NCBI RefSeq assembly: GCF_000381925.1
Contig: NZ_KB907307.1
Coordinates: forward strand, 3,162,001 to 3,226,000
Origin: Nocardia sp. BMG111209
GTDB lineage: Bacteria; Actinomycetota; Actinomycetes; Mycobacteriales; Mycobacteriaceae
Direction of reading: 5' to 3'
Length of the DNA: 64,000 nucleotides
Shown here: piece by piece, positions 51,265 to 60,376 of the stretch
How positions within the stretch are numbered: the stretch's first letter is position 1
Layout: every line of letters starts with the position of its first letter
Notes under the pieces: generated by a model
What the model saw: the letters and a program-made list of their open reading frames with translations, nothing else
The model's database searches: none
What the model was told of the DNA's origin: nothing
Made by a program: the position numbers and the translations under genes

Positions 51265-52281
51265 TCAGCGGCCCGCGAGGCGCTCGATCACGGGGGCCAG
51301 GGTTTCCGGGGCGGAGCCGACGGGGGCCCAGAAGTAGTTGATGCCGAAGCGTTCCCGGACGCGGAGGAGTTTCTCGCAGACGGCGTCGAGGGTTCCGATC
51401 GCCGCCAGGGGGGCGGCGGCCAGGTCGGCGGGGGTGACGGTGAGGTCGGCGCCGGATCGGCGGAGCAGGCGCTGCAGGCGGTCCGCGGCGGTGGCGTAGC
51501 CGTGGTCGGGGTCGTCGGTCACGGTCACGGCGAGTAGCTGGGCGGCCAGTTCGATGTCCGGGAATCGCTGTCCGGCGGCGGCTTTCACCCAGGTGATGCG
51601 TTCGTCGTAGGCGTCGGGGCCGAAGGTCGCGGCGAGCGGGGCGCCGGGGGTGCGGGGTGCGCGGGGCACGATCTGGACGATGTCGGCGTGGCGGCCCGCG
51701 ACCGACAGGAGTTTGCGGCCGCCACCGCCGATCATGATCGGCGGGCGGGGGCGCTGCAGTGGGCGGGGGGTGCCGGTGAGACCGGTGACGGTGAAGTGGT
51801 CGCCGGTGAAATCGACCGGGTCGGGGCCCAGGAGGCCGGCCACGATGGTCGTCACCTCCTCGAGTCGTTCGATGCGTACCGAATCCCGGTCGTAGCGCAG
51901 GCCGGCGTGGTCGTACTCCGCGCGCATCCAGCCGGCGCCGAGTCCCACCTCCAGGCGGCCGCCGGACAGGACGTCCAGTGTCGCAAGCTCTTTCGCGAGA
52001 ACGGCCGGATGGCGGAAATCCTGATTGAGCACGGTCTGGGTGAGGCGGACGGTGTCGGTCGCGTCGGCGAGGGCCTGGAGGGCGAGCAGGGGTGCGAACG
52101 GGATCATGAAATGGTCGGCCATCGATATCGTGGCGTAGCCGAGGCTTTCGAGGTGCCGGCCCGCCGCACGCAGGGCGGCGGCGTCGTCCACCCGGCCCGG
52201 TCCGGTCCCGAATCTGATCGGACGCGGCGGTGTTGCGGCAGCGGGTGCCCGGCCGGCGAATTCCGGATCATCGGTCGCCAT
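51265..52281 (-). CDS. LLM-class F420-dependent oxidoreductase
   Basis: 338 residues from the ATG at 52281 with GAGGGAG upstream. Luciferase-like features: ADHFMIPFAP, VLAKELATLDVLSGGRLEVGLGAGW and PPIMIGGGGRKLLSVAGRHADIVQI. This subgroup usually uses coenzyme F420, abundant in Nocardia and mycobacteria. Convergent with TauD and divergent from the P450. Substrate unknown. Confidence 0.85.
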   Translation of the reverse strand: MATDDPEFAGRAPAAATPPRPIRFGTGPGRVDDAAALRAAGRHLESLGYATISMADHFMIPFAPLLALQALADATDTVRLTQTVLNQDFRHPAVLAKELATLDVLSGGRLEVGLGAGWMRAEYDHAGLRYDRDSVRIERLEEVTTIVAGLLGPDPVDFTGDHFTVTGLTGTPRPLQRPRPPIMIGGGGRKLLSVAGRHADIVQIVPRAPRTPGAPLAATFGPDAYDERITWVKAAAGQRFPDIELAAQLLAVTVTDDPDHGYATAADRLQRLLRRSGADLTVTPADLAAAPLAAIGTLDAVCEKLLRVRERFGINYFWAPVGSAPETLAPVIERLAGR

Positions 52282-52498
52282 CGGCGTACTCCCTCGGGAT
52301 GTGGGCGGGATTCCGGCGCAGCGGGATTCGCGCCGGGACCGGATCGGCCCGAACTGCTGAACGACTGTTAAGCATCGGCGTATAGTCGAGCGCGAGGCGG
52401 TCACGGTGCCGTGCGCATCCGCGGTGCCCGCGTGGCCGAGGCCGGTGCGCGCGGCCGGACCGGCGACCGCCGTCGGTTCGACAATGGAAGGCCCGCAC

Positions 52499-53710
52499 GT
52501 GAGTACCGACGACGCCGTCTACTGGGACCCCTACGATCCGGTCCTGGCGCAGGATCCGCATCCGACCTTCGCCCGCCTCCGCGAGGAAGTGCCGATCTAC
52601 TACAACGAGAAGCACGACTTCCATCTGATCAGCCGGTTCGACGATTGCGATCGGGCGCTGCACGATTGGCGGACCTTCCGATCCGGTCGCGGCAACATCC
52701 TCGAGCTGATCAAGTCGGGGATCGAACTGCCGCCGGGCACGCTGATCATGGAGGATCCGCCGAGTCACGACATCCATCGGAAGTTGCTGGCGCGCATGTT
52801 CACTCCGCGCCGGATCGCCGCGCTGGAGCCGCAGGTGCGCGAATATTGTTCCGCCGCACTGGATCCGCTGGTCGGTAGCGATCGCTTCGATCTGATGGCC
52901 GCGGTCGGGACCGATCTGCCGATGCGGGTGATCGGGATGCTGGTCGGCATTCCGGAGGCCGACCAGGTGGCCTTCCGGGAGGCGACCGATTCGGCGCTGC
53001 GCACCGAACCCGGTGAGAAGGCCGACTTCCGCGGCGGCGCGACGCTGAGCAACGAGTCGTTCAACGACTATCTGGACTGGCGCATCGAGCATCCGTCCGA
53101 CGACATCATGACCGAACTGCTGCACGCCGAATTCGACGACGAGCACGGGGTGCGCCGCACCCTCACCCGGGACGAGATCGTCACCTATCTCACGGTCGTG
53201 GCGGGTGCGGGCAACGAGACCACCGGGCGGCTGATCGGCTGGATCGGCTCGATCCTGGCGAAGAATCCGGATCAGCGCCGGGAGCTGGCCGCCGATCCGC
53301 TGCTGATCCCGAACGCGGTCGAGGAGATTCTGCGGTTGGAGCCGGCCGGACCGGCGATCGGCCGTTATGTCGCCGCCGACACGGAATTCCACGGCACCGT
53401 GGTGCCGGCCGGCAGTGCGTTGCTCGTCCTGATCGCCGCCGCGAACCGGGATCCGCGCCGGGTTCCCGACGGCGACCGGTTCGACATCCATCGCGACATC
53501 CGGCATCAGCTGGCCTTCGGCTACGGGCTGCACTTCTGCCTCGGCGCGTCGCTGGCGCGGCTGGAGGGCCGGATCGCCATGGAGGAGTTGCTGAAACGAT
53601 TCCCGGCCTGGGATGTCGACTGGGACAACGCGAAACTCGCCTCCACCTCCACCGTGCGCGGCTGGGAATCGTTGCCGCTCATCGTCGGCAGCAGCGTGCC
53701 GGTCGCCTGA
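52499..53710 (+). CDS. Cytochrome P450
   Basis: 403 residues from the GTG at 52499, six bases after GGAAGG; the ATG at 52484 is a weaker option. Haem-binding FGYGLHFCLGASLAR with Cys near 347; I-helix AGAGNETT near 237; EILR in the K-helix. Bacterial three-component-type P450 with no fused reductase. Within a CoA-ester catabolic cluster it could start side-chain oxidation of a sterol or terpenoid. Confidence 0.92.
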   Translation: MSTDDAVYWDPYDPVLAQDPHPTFARLREEVPIYYNEKHDFHLISRFDDCDRALHDWRTFRSGRGNILELIKSGIELPPGTLIMEDPPSHDIHRKLLARMFTPRRIAALEPQVREYCSAALDPLVGSDRFDLMAAVGTDLPMRVIGMLVGIPEADQVAFREATDSALRTEPGEKADFRGGATLSNESFNDYLDWRIEHPSDDIMTELLHAEFDDEHGVRRTLTRDEIVTYLTVVAGAGNETTGRLIGWIGSILAKNPDQRRELAADPLLIPNAVEEILRLEPAGPAIGRYVAADTEFHGTVVPAGSALLVLIAAANRDPRRVPDGDRFDIHRDIRHQLAFGYGLHFCLGASLARLEGRIAMEELLKRFPAWDVDWDNAKLASTSTVRGWESLPLIVGSSVPVA

Positions 53711-53716
53711 ACGGTC

Positions 53717-53748
53717 CCGCGGGGGCGGCACGAGCGCCGTCCCCGCGG
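53717..53748. terminator. Bidirectional hairpin terminator after P450
   Basis: Arms CCGCGGGGGCGGC (53717-53729) and GCCGTCCCCGCGG (53736-53748) pair with one mismatch around a 6-base loop, between the convergent P450 and DapB-like stops. Confidence 0.7.
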
Positions 53749-53754
53749 ATCGGT

Positions 53755-54807
53755 TCAGCCCAGGCGCGCGATCACCTGCGGCAGATCCACGGTGGTGCGG
53801 ATGCCCGGCGGCGCCGCCACCACGGCCGCGACCGAGTTGACCGCGCGGTGGGCGGTGTAGCCCGGCGCGGTTTCGGCCATGCGCTCCAACGGGATCGGGA
53901 ACCGCAGGTCGATGTCCAGCGGGGTGTCGCCCTCGAGCGCCACGTGCCAGCCGGTGTCGCGCAGATCCCAGGCCGGATCGACCTCCTTGGTGCAGTACCA
54001 GTTGGCGCGGAACCGCAGCACCGGCTCGCCGGCCCGTAGCGCGTCGATCGTGATCCGTTGCGCGGCAACGGTTCCGGCCGCCAGCGTGCCCGCCGCGATG
54101 GTGAGTTCGCCCGGGGTGACGGCATATTCGCCGAACGCCGTCACCGCATCGACCGGAATCCGCGTGGCGTCGGCGATCAATCGCAGCGACGGGCCGAAGG
54201 CCCCGGCCAGATGCGCGGCGCGCCGGTCGTCGAACGCCGTCGGCGGCTGCCCGAAACCCATCACGTTGAACAGCATGTCCGGCGAATCACGTTGCGACAG
54301 ATCGGCGAATTCGTCGATGGTGAGCCGGTCCAGGCGGCGCTGGATCGACAGCAGCGCCAGCGGCAGCGCCTCGCTGATGAAGCCGGGGCTGGATCCGGTG
54401 CTGTACACCGAGGATCCGCCGGTGACACATGCCCGCTGCACCCGATCGCGCAACGCCGGATCCATCCCGGCGGGGCGATGGAACTCCCCGCAGGTGGTCA
54501 CCACGTTCGCGCCGGATGCCAGCAGCGCGCACACCTCGTCGGCGCTGAAGCGCGCGGGCATGTAGAGCACCACATCCGCACCGAGAGAGGTGATCTCGGC
54601 GAGGTCGCCGGTCGCGAGCACACCCACCGGGCCGGCGCCGCAGAGTTCACCGGCGTCGCGGCCGGCCTTGTCGGGGCTGTACACGTAGAGCCCGGCCAGG
54701 TCCAGTTCCGGATGGTCGATCACCGCGCGCAGCGCGCGGGTGCCGATATTGCCGGTGGCCCACTGCACCACGCGAATGGTGTTGTCCGGAAGCGTCTTCG
54801 ATTCCAT
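53755..54807 (-). CDS. DapB-like NAD(P)-dependent dehydrogenase
   Basis: 350 residues. Rossmann start VVQWATGNIGTRALRAV, then a catalytic-domain segment STGSSPGFISEALPLALL. The family resembles 2,4-diaminopentanoate dehydrogenases and 'dihydrodipicolinate reductase-like' enzymes common in mycobacterial lipid clusters. Not the lysine-pathway DapB, which is shorter. Likely co-transcribed after TesB (30 bp). Confidence 0.8.
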   Translation of the reverse strand: MESKTLPDNTIRVVQWATGNIGTRALRAVIDHPELDLAGLYVYSPDKAGRDAGELCGAGPVGVLATGDLAEITSLGADVVLYMPARFSADEVCALLASGANVVTTCGEFHRPAGMDPALRDRVQRACVTGGSSVYSTGSSPGFISEALPLALLSIQRRLDRLTIDEFADLSQRDSPDMLFNVMGFGQPPTAFDDRRAAHLAGAFGPSLRLIADATRIPVDAVTAFGEYAVTPGELTIAAGTLAAGTVAAQRITIDALRAGEPVLRFRANWYCTKEVDPAWDLRDTGWHVALEGDTPLDIDLRFPIPLERMAETAPGYTAHRAVNSVAAVVAAPPGIRTTVDLPQVIARLG

Positions 54808-54837
54808 ATCGGACTCGTTCTCGTCGAGGGATCGGGA

Positions 54838-55638
54838 TTATTTGAAGCGCACCAGGGCTTCCTGCGCGTACGAGGCGACCAGCGACCCGTCCTCGGTGAG
54901 CACGTCGCCGCGGCCGAAGGCCCGGCTGTGCGCCAGCAGCGGGCTGTGCTGCCGCAGCAGCAGCCACACGTCGCTGCGGAACGGCCGGTGGAACCACAGG
55001 CTGTGCGAGGTGACCGCGGAGGCGAACTTCTTCTGGCTGTCGGCCTGGGTGACGCCGTCGATGGGCCGCAGCGCGGTGCCGATCAGGTTGAGATCGGTGG
55101 CGAAGGCGGTGAGCGCGGGGGCCAGCGCCGGATCCACCTCGGGGGTGCGCATCCACAGCTCGTACTCCGGCGCACCCGCCGCGGGGTCGTCGAGCGAGGT
55201 GGTGGCGCGGGTCTCCCACGGGATCAGGCTGAATTCCACCTTGTGCTCGGCGCTGGGCAGCGCCGGGACGGCCGGCACGGTCTGCACGATCGGGCCCTCC
55301 TCGGCGGCGTGCAGCGAGATCGAGGCGGTCGCCACCACCCGATCGGTCTGCCGGGCCACGACCGACACGGTCGCGAACGCGCGCCCCGCGTGATGCGTGG
55401 TCACCTCGTACCGCACCGGCTCGCTGGTGTGGCCCTCCTTGGCGAACAGCGTCTGGATCGACTTGACCGACTTGTCCGGATGCACCGCGTTGGCGGCCTG
55501 CATGAACTGGCCGAGGATCTGGCCACCGTAGATCCGGTGGTAGTCCAGCGGCAGGTTCTGCCCCTCGAACACCGCGCTGCCGCCTTCGCTCGCCGATACC
55601 TGCCGCACCGCGAGGCTGGCGAGAAGATCACTCCACAT
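54838..55638 (-). CDS. tesB: Acyl-CoA thioesterase II (TesB)
   Basis: 266 residues, double hot-dog fold. GGQILGQFMQAANAVHPDK (first half) and LDHSLWFHRPFRSD-like segment (SHSLWFHRPF), with catalytic Asp/Thr/Gln type residues in the expected places. Hydrolyses medium/long acyl-CoA. Its promoter carries a copy of the GAGAAT operator shared with the acyl-CoA dehydrogenases. Confidence 0.9.
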   Translation of the reverse strand: MWSDLLASLAVRQVSASEGGSAVFEGQNLPLDYHRIYGGQILGQFMQAANAVHPDKSVKSIQTLFAKEGHTSEPVRYEVTTHHAGRAFATVSVVARQTDRVVATASISLHAAEEGPIVQTVPAVPALPSAEHKVEFSLIPWETRATTSLDDPAAGAPEYELWMRTPEVDPALAPALTAFATDLNLIGTALRPIDGVTQADSQKKFASAVTSHSLWFHRPFRSDVWLLLRQHSPLLAHSRAFGRGDVLTEDGSLVASYAQEALVRFK

Positions 55639-55670
55639 GAGTCCGAGTGTAAGTGATGCTCTCTCGCTTT

Positions 55671-55693
55671 GAGAATACCGTTCTCACGAGAAC
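55671..55693. promoter_or_regulatory. Operator copy 1: GAGAAT-N3-GTTCTC
   Basis: GAGAATACCGTTCTC (55671-55685) overlaps a second inverted element GTTCTC-AC-GAGAAC (55680-55693). It lies 33 bp upstream of tesB and matches the site at 56507-56521. Confidence 0.65.
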
Positions 55694-55730
55694 GGGCCTC
55701 GGCACCCGGCCGAGCAGCCGAGGGCCGCCC

Positions 55731-56384
55731 CTACAGCTTGGCGAAGCCGTGCGCGCAGAAGTTCCAGACCTCGTCGGCGGTGATCGGATGCATGGTGGCA
55801 TCGTCTGTGCCACCGGCGGATTGGGCCGTGAACATGACCGTCTGCATCGCCATCGCCGCCATCCGGCGCGGGTTGATCCCCTCGCGGAGCTCGCCGGCCT
55901 CGGAGGCCGCCTCCAGCAACTCCGCGAACAACGCGATCAGCGGCGCGTGCGCCACCTTCACCTCGGCGGGATGCGAAATCAGCAGCTGGGGAGCGAAATC
56001 GGTGAACAGCGGGCGGCTGGCGGTCGGATCCGGGCGGGACAGCTCGAACAGCAACTCGACGGCGACGCGGACCTGCTCGAGCGGGTCGGTCTGCCCGGCG
56101 GCGGCGGCGCGGATCTGGTCGGCGGAGCGGGCCAGCGCATCCTCGAACAGCGCCAGCAGCAGTTCGTGCTTACCGTCGAACTGCAGGTAGAAGCTGCGTA
56201 GCGACTGCCGAGAGCGGTCGACGACCTCCTGCACGGTGAAGTCGGTACTGCCCTTCTCGGTGATGATCGCCTGGGCGGCGTCGAGGAAGCGCTGAACACG
56301 CTGCTCGGCACGCAATTTGGCCGTCCGGATGGAGCGCTCGACGGCACGCTGCTTCCAGGCCGGCTCTTCGTTGGGAGTGCTCAC
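55731..56384 (-). CDS. TetR-family regulator of the CoA-ester cluster
   Basis: 217 residues from a GTG at 56384; an ATG at 56480 would add 32 residues. HTH: FLDAAQAIITEKGSTDFTVQEVVDRSRQSLRSFYLQFDGKHEL. The recognition helix is unusual (SRQSLRSFYLQF), as in several mycobacterial lipid regulators. It sits between tesB and the acyl-CoA dehydrogenases, and GAGAAT-N3-RTTCTC sites occur in both flanking promoter regions, so it is their most likely regulator. Confidence 0.83.
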   Translation of the reverse strand: MSTPNEEPAWKQRAVERSIRTAKLRAEQRVQRFLDAAQAIITEKGSTDFTVQEVVDRSRQSLRSFYLQFDGKHELLLALFEDALARSADQIRAAAAGQTDPLEQVRVAVELLFELSRPDPTASRPLFTDFAPQLLISHPAEVKVAHAPLIALFAELLEAASEAGELREGINPRRMAAMAMQTVMFTAQSAGGTDDATMHPITADEVWNFCAHGFAKL

Positions 56385-56506
56385 CGGAGGACCAGTCCTC
56401 TGCCATGTGTGGAGAACATGAGTGCACTGTACCGGAGAGTAAGCGCGCATTGTGCACAACGTATGTGTGTCCCCGCCCATTTTCGAGACTATTACTTTCG
56501 TGATAA

Positions 56507-56521
56507 GAGAATGATATTCTC
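56507..56521. promoter_or_regulatory. Operator copy 2: GAGAAT-GAT-ATTCTC
   Basis: Perfect 15-bp palindrome 42 bp upstream of the first acyl-CoA dehydrogenase start and between it and the divergent TetR gene. It shares GAGAAT-N3-RTTCTC with the tesB promoter. Confidence 0.75.
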
Positions 56522-56563
56522 ACTTTGGTGTGAAGGCACCATGGGCCAAGGAGGCAAACCGGG

Positions 56564-57562
56564 ATGCTCTTCGAGTTCGACTCGGACCAACGGTTGTGGC
56601 AGGACACGGTGCGCGATGTGGTCGCGAAACAGTGCCCGCCGACACTGATCCGTGAGGTCGCCGACAAGGGTGGCGACAGCACGGCGCTGTGGCAGTCCTA
56701 TGTGCGGCTCGGCTGGACCGAGCTCACCGATCCGAGTGCCGCCGTGGAGCTGGCCATCGTCCTGGAAGAACTGGGCCGGGCCACCGATCCCACTCCCTAC
56801 CTCGCGACGATGAGCCAATTCGCCCCGCTGGCACCGGATTTCGCGGATCCGGCACAGTCCGGCACCGCCGTGTACGGCGGCGTCGCGGCCAATCTCGACG
56901 CCGGGGGCTGGGTGCTCACCGGCACCGCCCGCCACGTCCTCGACGGTGACCGGGCCGACCGCTTCGCCGTGGTCACCCCCGCCGGCGTCTTCGTGGTGCC
57001 CGCGAGCGAGGTGACCGCCACCCGCAGCCCGGTGTTCGATCCGGTCCTGCACGTCGCCGACGTCTCGTTCGCCGGGGTCCGGGTCGGGCACGAGGCCCGC
57101 GCCGACGTCGACGCCGAGCGCGCCCGCCACGTCGCGCTGACCGGGCTGGCGCTCACCACCGTCGGCGCCTGCCGGCGCATTCTCGACCTGGTCCTCGACC
57201 ATGTGCGCAACCGGCAGCAGTTCGGGGTGGCGATCGGCTCGTTCCAGGCCGTCAAGCACAAGGCCGCCGATATGTACATCGCCGTCGAACGCGCCCGCGC
57301 GCTGGCCTACTACGCCGCGCTGACCATCGCCGAGGACGATCCGCGTCGCCGGGTCGCCGCCGCCATGGCCAAGGCGAGCGCCGGCGAATGCCAGTCGCTG
57401 GTGTTCCGGCACGGCATTCAGCTGTTCGGCGGAATGGGCTTCACCTGGGAGAACGACCTGCAGTTCGCGCTGAAGCGGGCCAAGGCCGGCGAGCTGATGC
57501 TCGGCGGCGCTGCCGAGCACCGCGCGCTGATCGCCGAGGAGTACCGTGCAACTGTCCTTTGA
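56564..57562 (+). CDS. Acyl-CoA dehydrogenase, small subunit type
   Basis: 332 residues, with AAGGAGG before the ATG. Recognisable ACAD C-terminal domain: RQQFGVAIGSFQAVKHKAADMYI and HGIQLFGGMGFTWENDL. It is shorter than usual and overlaps the next ACAD by 17 bp. In mycobacterial sterol catabolism, adjacent unlike ACADs form alpha2-beta2 enzymes in which FAD sites are shared; the same is probable here. Confidence 0.87.
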   Translation: MLFEFDSDQRLWQDTVRDVVAKQCPPTLIREVADKGGDSTALWQSYVRLGWTELTDPSAAVELAIVLEELGRATDPTPYLATMSQFAPLAPDFADPAQSGTAVYGGVAANLDAGGWVLTGTARHVLDGDRADRFAVVTPAGVFVVPASEVTATRSPVFDPVLHVADVSFAGVRVGHEARADVDAERARHVALTGLALTTVGACRRILDLVLDHVRNRQQFGVAIGSFQAVKHKAADMYIAVERARALAYYAALTIAEDDPRRRVAAAMAKASAGECQSLVFRHGIQLFGGMGFTWENDLQFALKRAKAGELMLGGAAEHRALIAEEYRATVL

Positions 57563-58721
57563 CGCCGACGTCGAGGAATTCCGCGCCGAGTTCGTGGCCT
57601 TCCTCGAGGAGCATCTGCCCGACGCGGCGGAGACCACCGAGCGGGCCGGTTCCAGCGCCGACGTGCCGGAATGGGCCCGGCGCTGGCAGCGGCTGCTGTT
57701 CGACAACGGCTGGCTGCTGCCCGCCAATCCGCCGGAGTTCGGCGGCCGCAACGCCGGTGTGCTGCAGCAGTACGTGCACCTGGAGGAGCTGTCGAAGCGG
57801 CGGATCTACCACAGCTTCAACCCGCAGGGCCTGGGCATCATCGCCGCCTCGCTGCTGACCTTCGGCACCGACGAGCAGAAGCAGCGCTGGGCCGTGCCGA
57901 TCCTGCGCGCGGAGATCACCGCGGCGCTGGGCATGAGCGAGCCGGGGGCGGGTTCGGATCTGGCCGGGCTACGCACCCGCGCGGTGCGCGACGGCGACCA
58001 TTTCGTGGTGAACGGGCAGAAGGTGTGGACCTCCGGCGCGCACGACGCCGATGTGCTGCTGACCTTCGTGCGCACCGATCCGGACGCGCCCAAGCACAAG
58101 GGCATCAGCGTACTGCTGATCCCCACCGACACCCCCGGGGTCACCCGGCGGCCGTTCGCCTCGATCTGCGGGCCGCACGATCTGGACTTCAACGAGGTGT
58201 TCTTCGAGAACGCCCGGGTGCCGGCGGAGAATCTGCTCGGCCCGCTCAACGGCGGCTGGACCGTCGCCAACGGCTCGCTCGGGCACGAACGCACGCTGCT
58301 GTGGCTGAGTTTCGCGGATCGGCTGCAGGAACTCACCGAGGATTTCCGTCCGGAGTCGGTGTTCGACAAGGACAGTTACGCCACGCTGGCGATGGATCTG
58401 CAGGCGCTGCGGCTGCTCGGGTCGCAGGCGCTGTCGCGGGCCGCCCGCGGCGAACAGGACACCCAGTCGCTGTCGATCCTGAAGGTGCTCGGATCCGAGG
58501 CGGTGCAGTCCGCCGCCGAGCAGGCGCTGTACGCGCAGGGGGTGGACGGGCTGGTACATCCCGCCTTCACCGCCTCCTATCTGCCGATGAATCTGGACAA
58601 CTTCTCGTGCAGTTGGTTCGAGCGGTACGCACGGAGTTTCGCCGGTACCATCGCCGGCGGTACCTCGGAGATCCAGCGCACGATCATCGCCGAGCGGGTG
58701 CTCGGGTTGCCTCGAGGCTGA
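57546..58721 (+). CDS. Acyl-CoA dehydrogenase, large subunit type
   Basis: 391 residues from a GTG inside the previous gene. ALGMSEPGAGSDLAGL and VVNGQKVWTSGA are FAD/substrate motifs. The C-terminal site where MCAD-type enzymes have the catalytic Glu (YEGT) reads AGGT. A Glu near 248 (LGHERTLL) lies where helix-G-base enzymes carry theirs, so it may be the base. Partner of the preceding ACAD. Confidence 0.9.
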   Translation: MQLSFDADVEEFRAEFVAFLEEHLPDAAETTERAGSSADVPEWARRWQRLLFDNGWLLPANPPEFGGRNAGVLQQYVHLEELSKRRIYHSFNPQGLGIIAASLLTFGTDEQKQRWAVPILRAEITAALGMSEPGAGSDLAGLRTRAVRDGDHFVVNGQKVWTSGAHDADVLLTFVRTDPDAPKHKGISVLLIPTDTPGVTRRPFASICGPHDLDFNEVFFENARVPAENLLGPLNGGWTVANGSLGHERTLLWLSFADRLQELTEDFRPESVFDKDSYATLAMDLQALRLLGSQALSRAARGEQDTQSLSILKVLGSEAVQSAAEQALYAQGVDGLVHPAFTASYLPMNLDNFSCSWFERYARSFAGTIAGGTSEIQRTIIAERVLGLPRG

Positions 58722-58732
58722 AGAGAGGTCCC

Positions 58733-59518
58733 ATGTCCTATATCGACTACGCGGTCGCCGACAAGATCGCGACCATCACGTTGAACCGGCCGGAGGCCGC
58801 CAACGCCCAGAATGCCGCGCTGCTGGACGAATTGGATGCCGCCTGGGTGCGCGCCGCCGACGATCCGGAGGTCGCGGTGATCGTGCTGCGGGCCGAGGGC
58901 AAGCACTTCTCCGCCGGACACGATCTGCGCGGCGGCGGTCCGGTTCCGGACAAGATCACGCTGGAGCTGATCGTCGCCAACGAGTCGCGGCGTTATCTGG
59001 AGTATTCGCTGCGCTGGCGCAACATCCCCAAACCCTCCATCGCGGCGGTCCAGGGCCGTTGTATCTCCGGTGGGCTGCTGCTGTGCTGGCCCTGCGACCT
59101 GATCATCGCCGCCGAGGACGCGCAATTCTCCGACCCGGTCGTGCTGATGGGTATCGGCGGCGTCGAATACCACGGCCACACCTGGGAACTCGGGCCCCGC
59201 AAGGCCAAGGAGATCCTGTTCACCGGACGCCCCGTCACCGCGCACGAGGCCGAACAGGTCGGCATGGTCAACAAGGTCGTCGCCCGCGACCAACTCGACG
59301 CCGAAGCCCGGTCGTGGGCCGAGCAGATCGCCAAGATGCCCGCCTTCGGGCTGCGCCAGGCCAAACGCGCGGTCAACCAGACCCTCGACATCCAGGGCTT
59401 CTACGCCGCCATCCAGTCGGTGTTCGACATCCACCAGACCGGCCACGGCAACGCACTCAGCGTCAGCGGATGGCCCGTACTCGCGCGACTCGACGATATG
59501 AAGGCCAATATCCGGTAA
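58733..59518 (+). CDS. Enoyl-CoA hydratase/isomerase family
   Basis: 261 residues, with AGAGAGG before the ATG and 11 bp after the ACAD stop. Crotonase features: HFSAGHDLRGG (oxyanion), IAAVQGRCISGGLLLCWPCDLIIAAEDAQFSDP. The usual catalytic Glu pair is not obvious in the MGIGGVEYHGHTWELG segment, where one Glu is visible. Next step after ACAD in beta-oxidation-like degradation. Confidence 0.88.
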   Translation: MSYIDYAVADKIATITLNRPEAANAQNAALLDELDAAWVRAADDPEVAVIVLRAEGKHFSAGHDLRGGGPVPDKITLELIVANESRRYLEYSLRWRNIPKPSIAAVQGRCISGGLLLCWPCDLIIAAEDAQFSDPVVLMGIGGVEYHGHTWELGPRKAKEILFTGRPVTAHEAEQVGMVNKVVARDQLDAEARSWAEQIAKMPAFGLRQAKRAVNQTLDIQGFYAAIQSVFDIHQTGHGNALSVSGWPVLARLDDMKANIR

Positions 59519-59721
59519 ATCGTACGAAAAGGCCCGTGCAGCGCGCGCGTGACGGATATGGTGTGGACCGTCACAGCGCGCGACCGCACACCATCCGCGC
59601 TTCCGACCTCCGCCCGAGGCCGTGCCCGAGCACCGACATCGCCGGGTCGATCCCTCGCGCGAGGAATCAGTAACCAACAAAATCGGCGCCCGGATGTTCC
59701 GTGCGCCGGAGAGGAATCGCC

Positions 59722-60255
59722 ATGCGCGCTCCCATCATCCGCCACACCATGACCGCGATCGCGTGTCTGGCCGTCGCGACGGCGGCGCTGTCCGGCTGCT
59801 CCGACGACAAGTCCAGCAGCAGCTCGACCACCTCGTCGGCCGCCGCCACCAGCGCCGCCGCGGGCTCCTCGGCGTCCGCCTCCGCGGGCACCGCCGCCGA
59901 CCCGGCGACCACGAAGGCCATCACGGATGCCTTCACCGGCTTCTTCCTGGGCACCGCTCCGGCCCCGCAGCGTGCCGCCCTCGTCGAGAAGGGCGATCAG
60001 TTCGCGCCCGTGCTCGCCGCACAGGCCGGCAACCCGCAGTCGCAGGGCACCAGCGCTTCGGTCTCGGCGGTGACCCTGAAGGATCCGACGCATGCCGACG
60101 TCAAGTACACGCTGCTGATCGGCGGCAGCCCGGTGCTGCCGGATCAGACCGGTCAGGCCATCAAGGACGGCGACAGCTGGAAGGTCGCCGCCACCACCTT
60201 CTGTGCTCTGCTCGCGTTGCAGGGCGGCGGCGCCGCGGTTCCGGCCTGCAGCTAG
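59722..60255 (+). CDS. Lipoprotein related to MTB12 low-molecular-weight antigen
   Basis: 177 residues from the ATG at 59722 (GAGAGGA upstream). Signal peptide with lipobox LSGC; a Ser/Ala-rich linker of about 40 residues; then a globular domain of about 110 residues of the MTB12 type (ITDAFTGFFLGTAP.., KDGDSWKVAATTFCALLAL). Cell-envelope protein of mycolata; role unknown. Confidence 0.8.
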   Translation: MRAPIIRHTMTAIACLAVATAALSGCSDDKSSSSSTTSSAAATSAAAGSSASASAGTAADPATTKAITDAFTGFFLGTAPAPQRAALVEKGDQFAPVLAAQAGNPQSQGTSASVSAVTLKDPTHADVKYTLLIGGSPVLPDQTGQAIKDGDSWKVAATTFCALLALQGGGAAVPACS

Positions 60256-60293
60256 TCGCTGCGGGAAACTCCGGGGCAACGACGCCCGTACCC

Positions 60294-60312
60294 GGTCCGG
60301 CGATCCCGGACC
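60294..60312. terminator. Small hairpin between MTB12-like gene and CysQ
   Basis: GGTCCGG-CGATC-CCGGACC, 7-bp perfect arms, in the 121-bp gap between convergent stops. Confidence 0.45.
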
Positions 60313-60376
60313 AGGGGTATTCCGATGATCGCGGCCGCCGCAACGACCAGTTGTGGCGGCCCGCTTCGTTTCTCGA

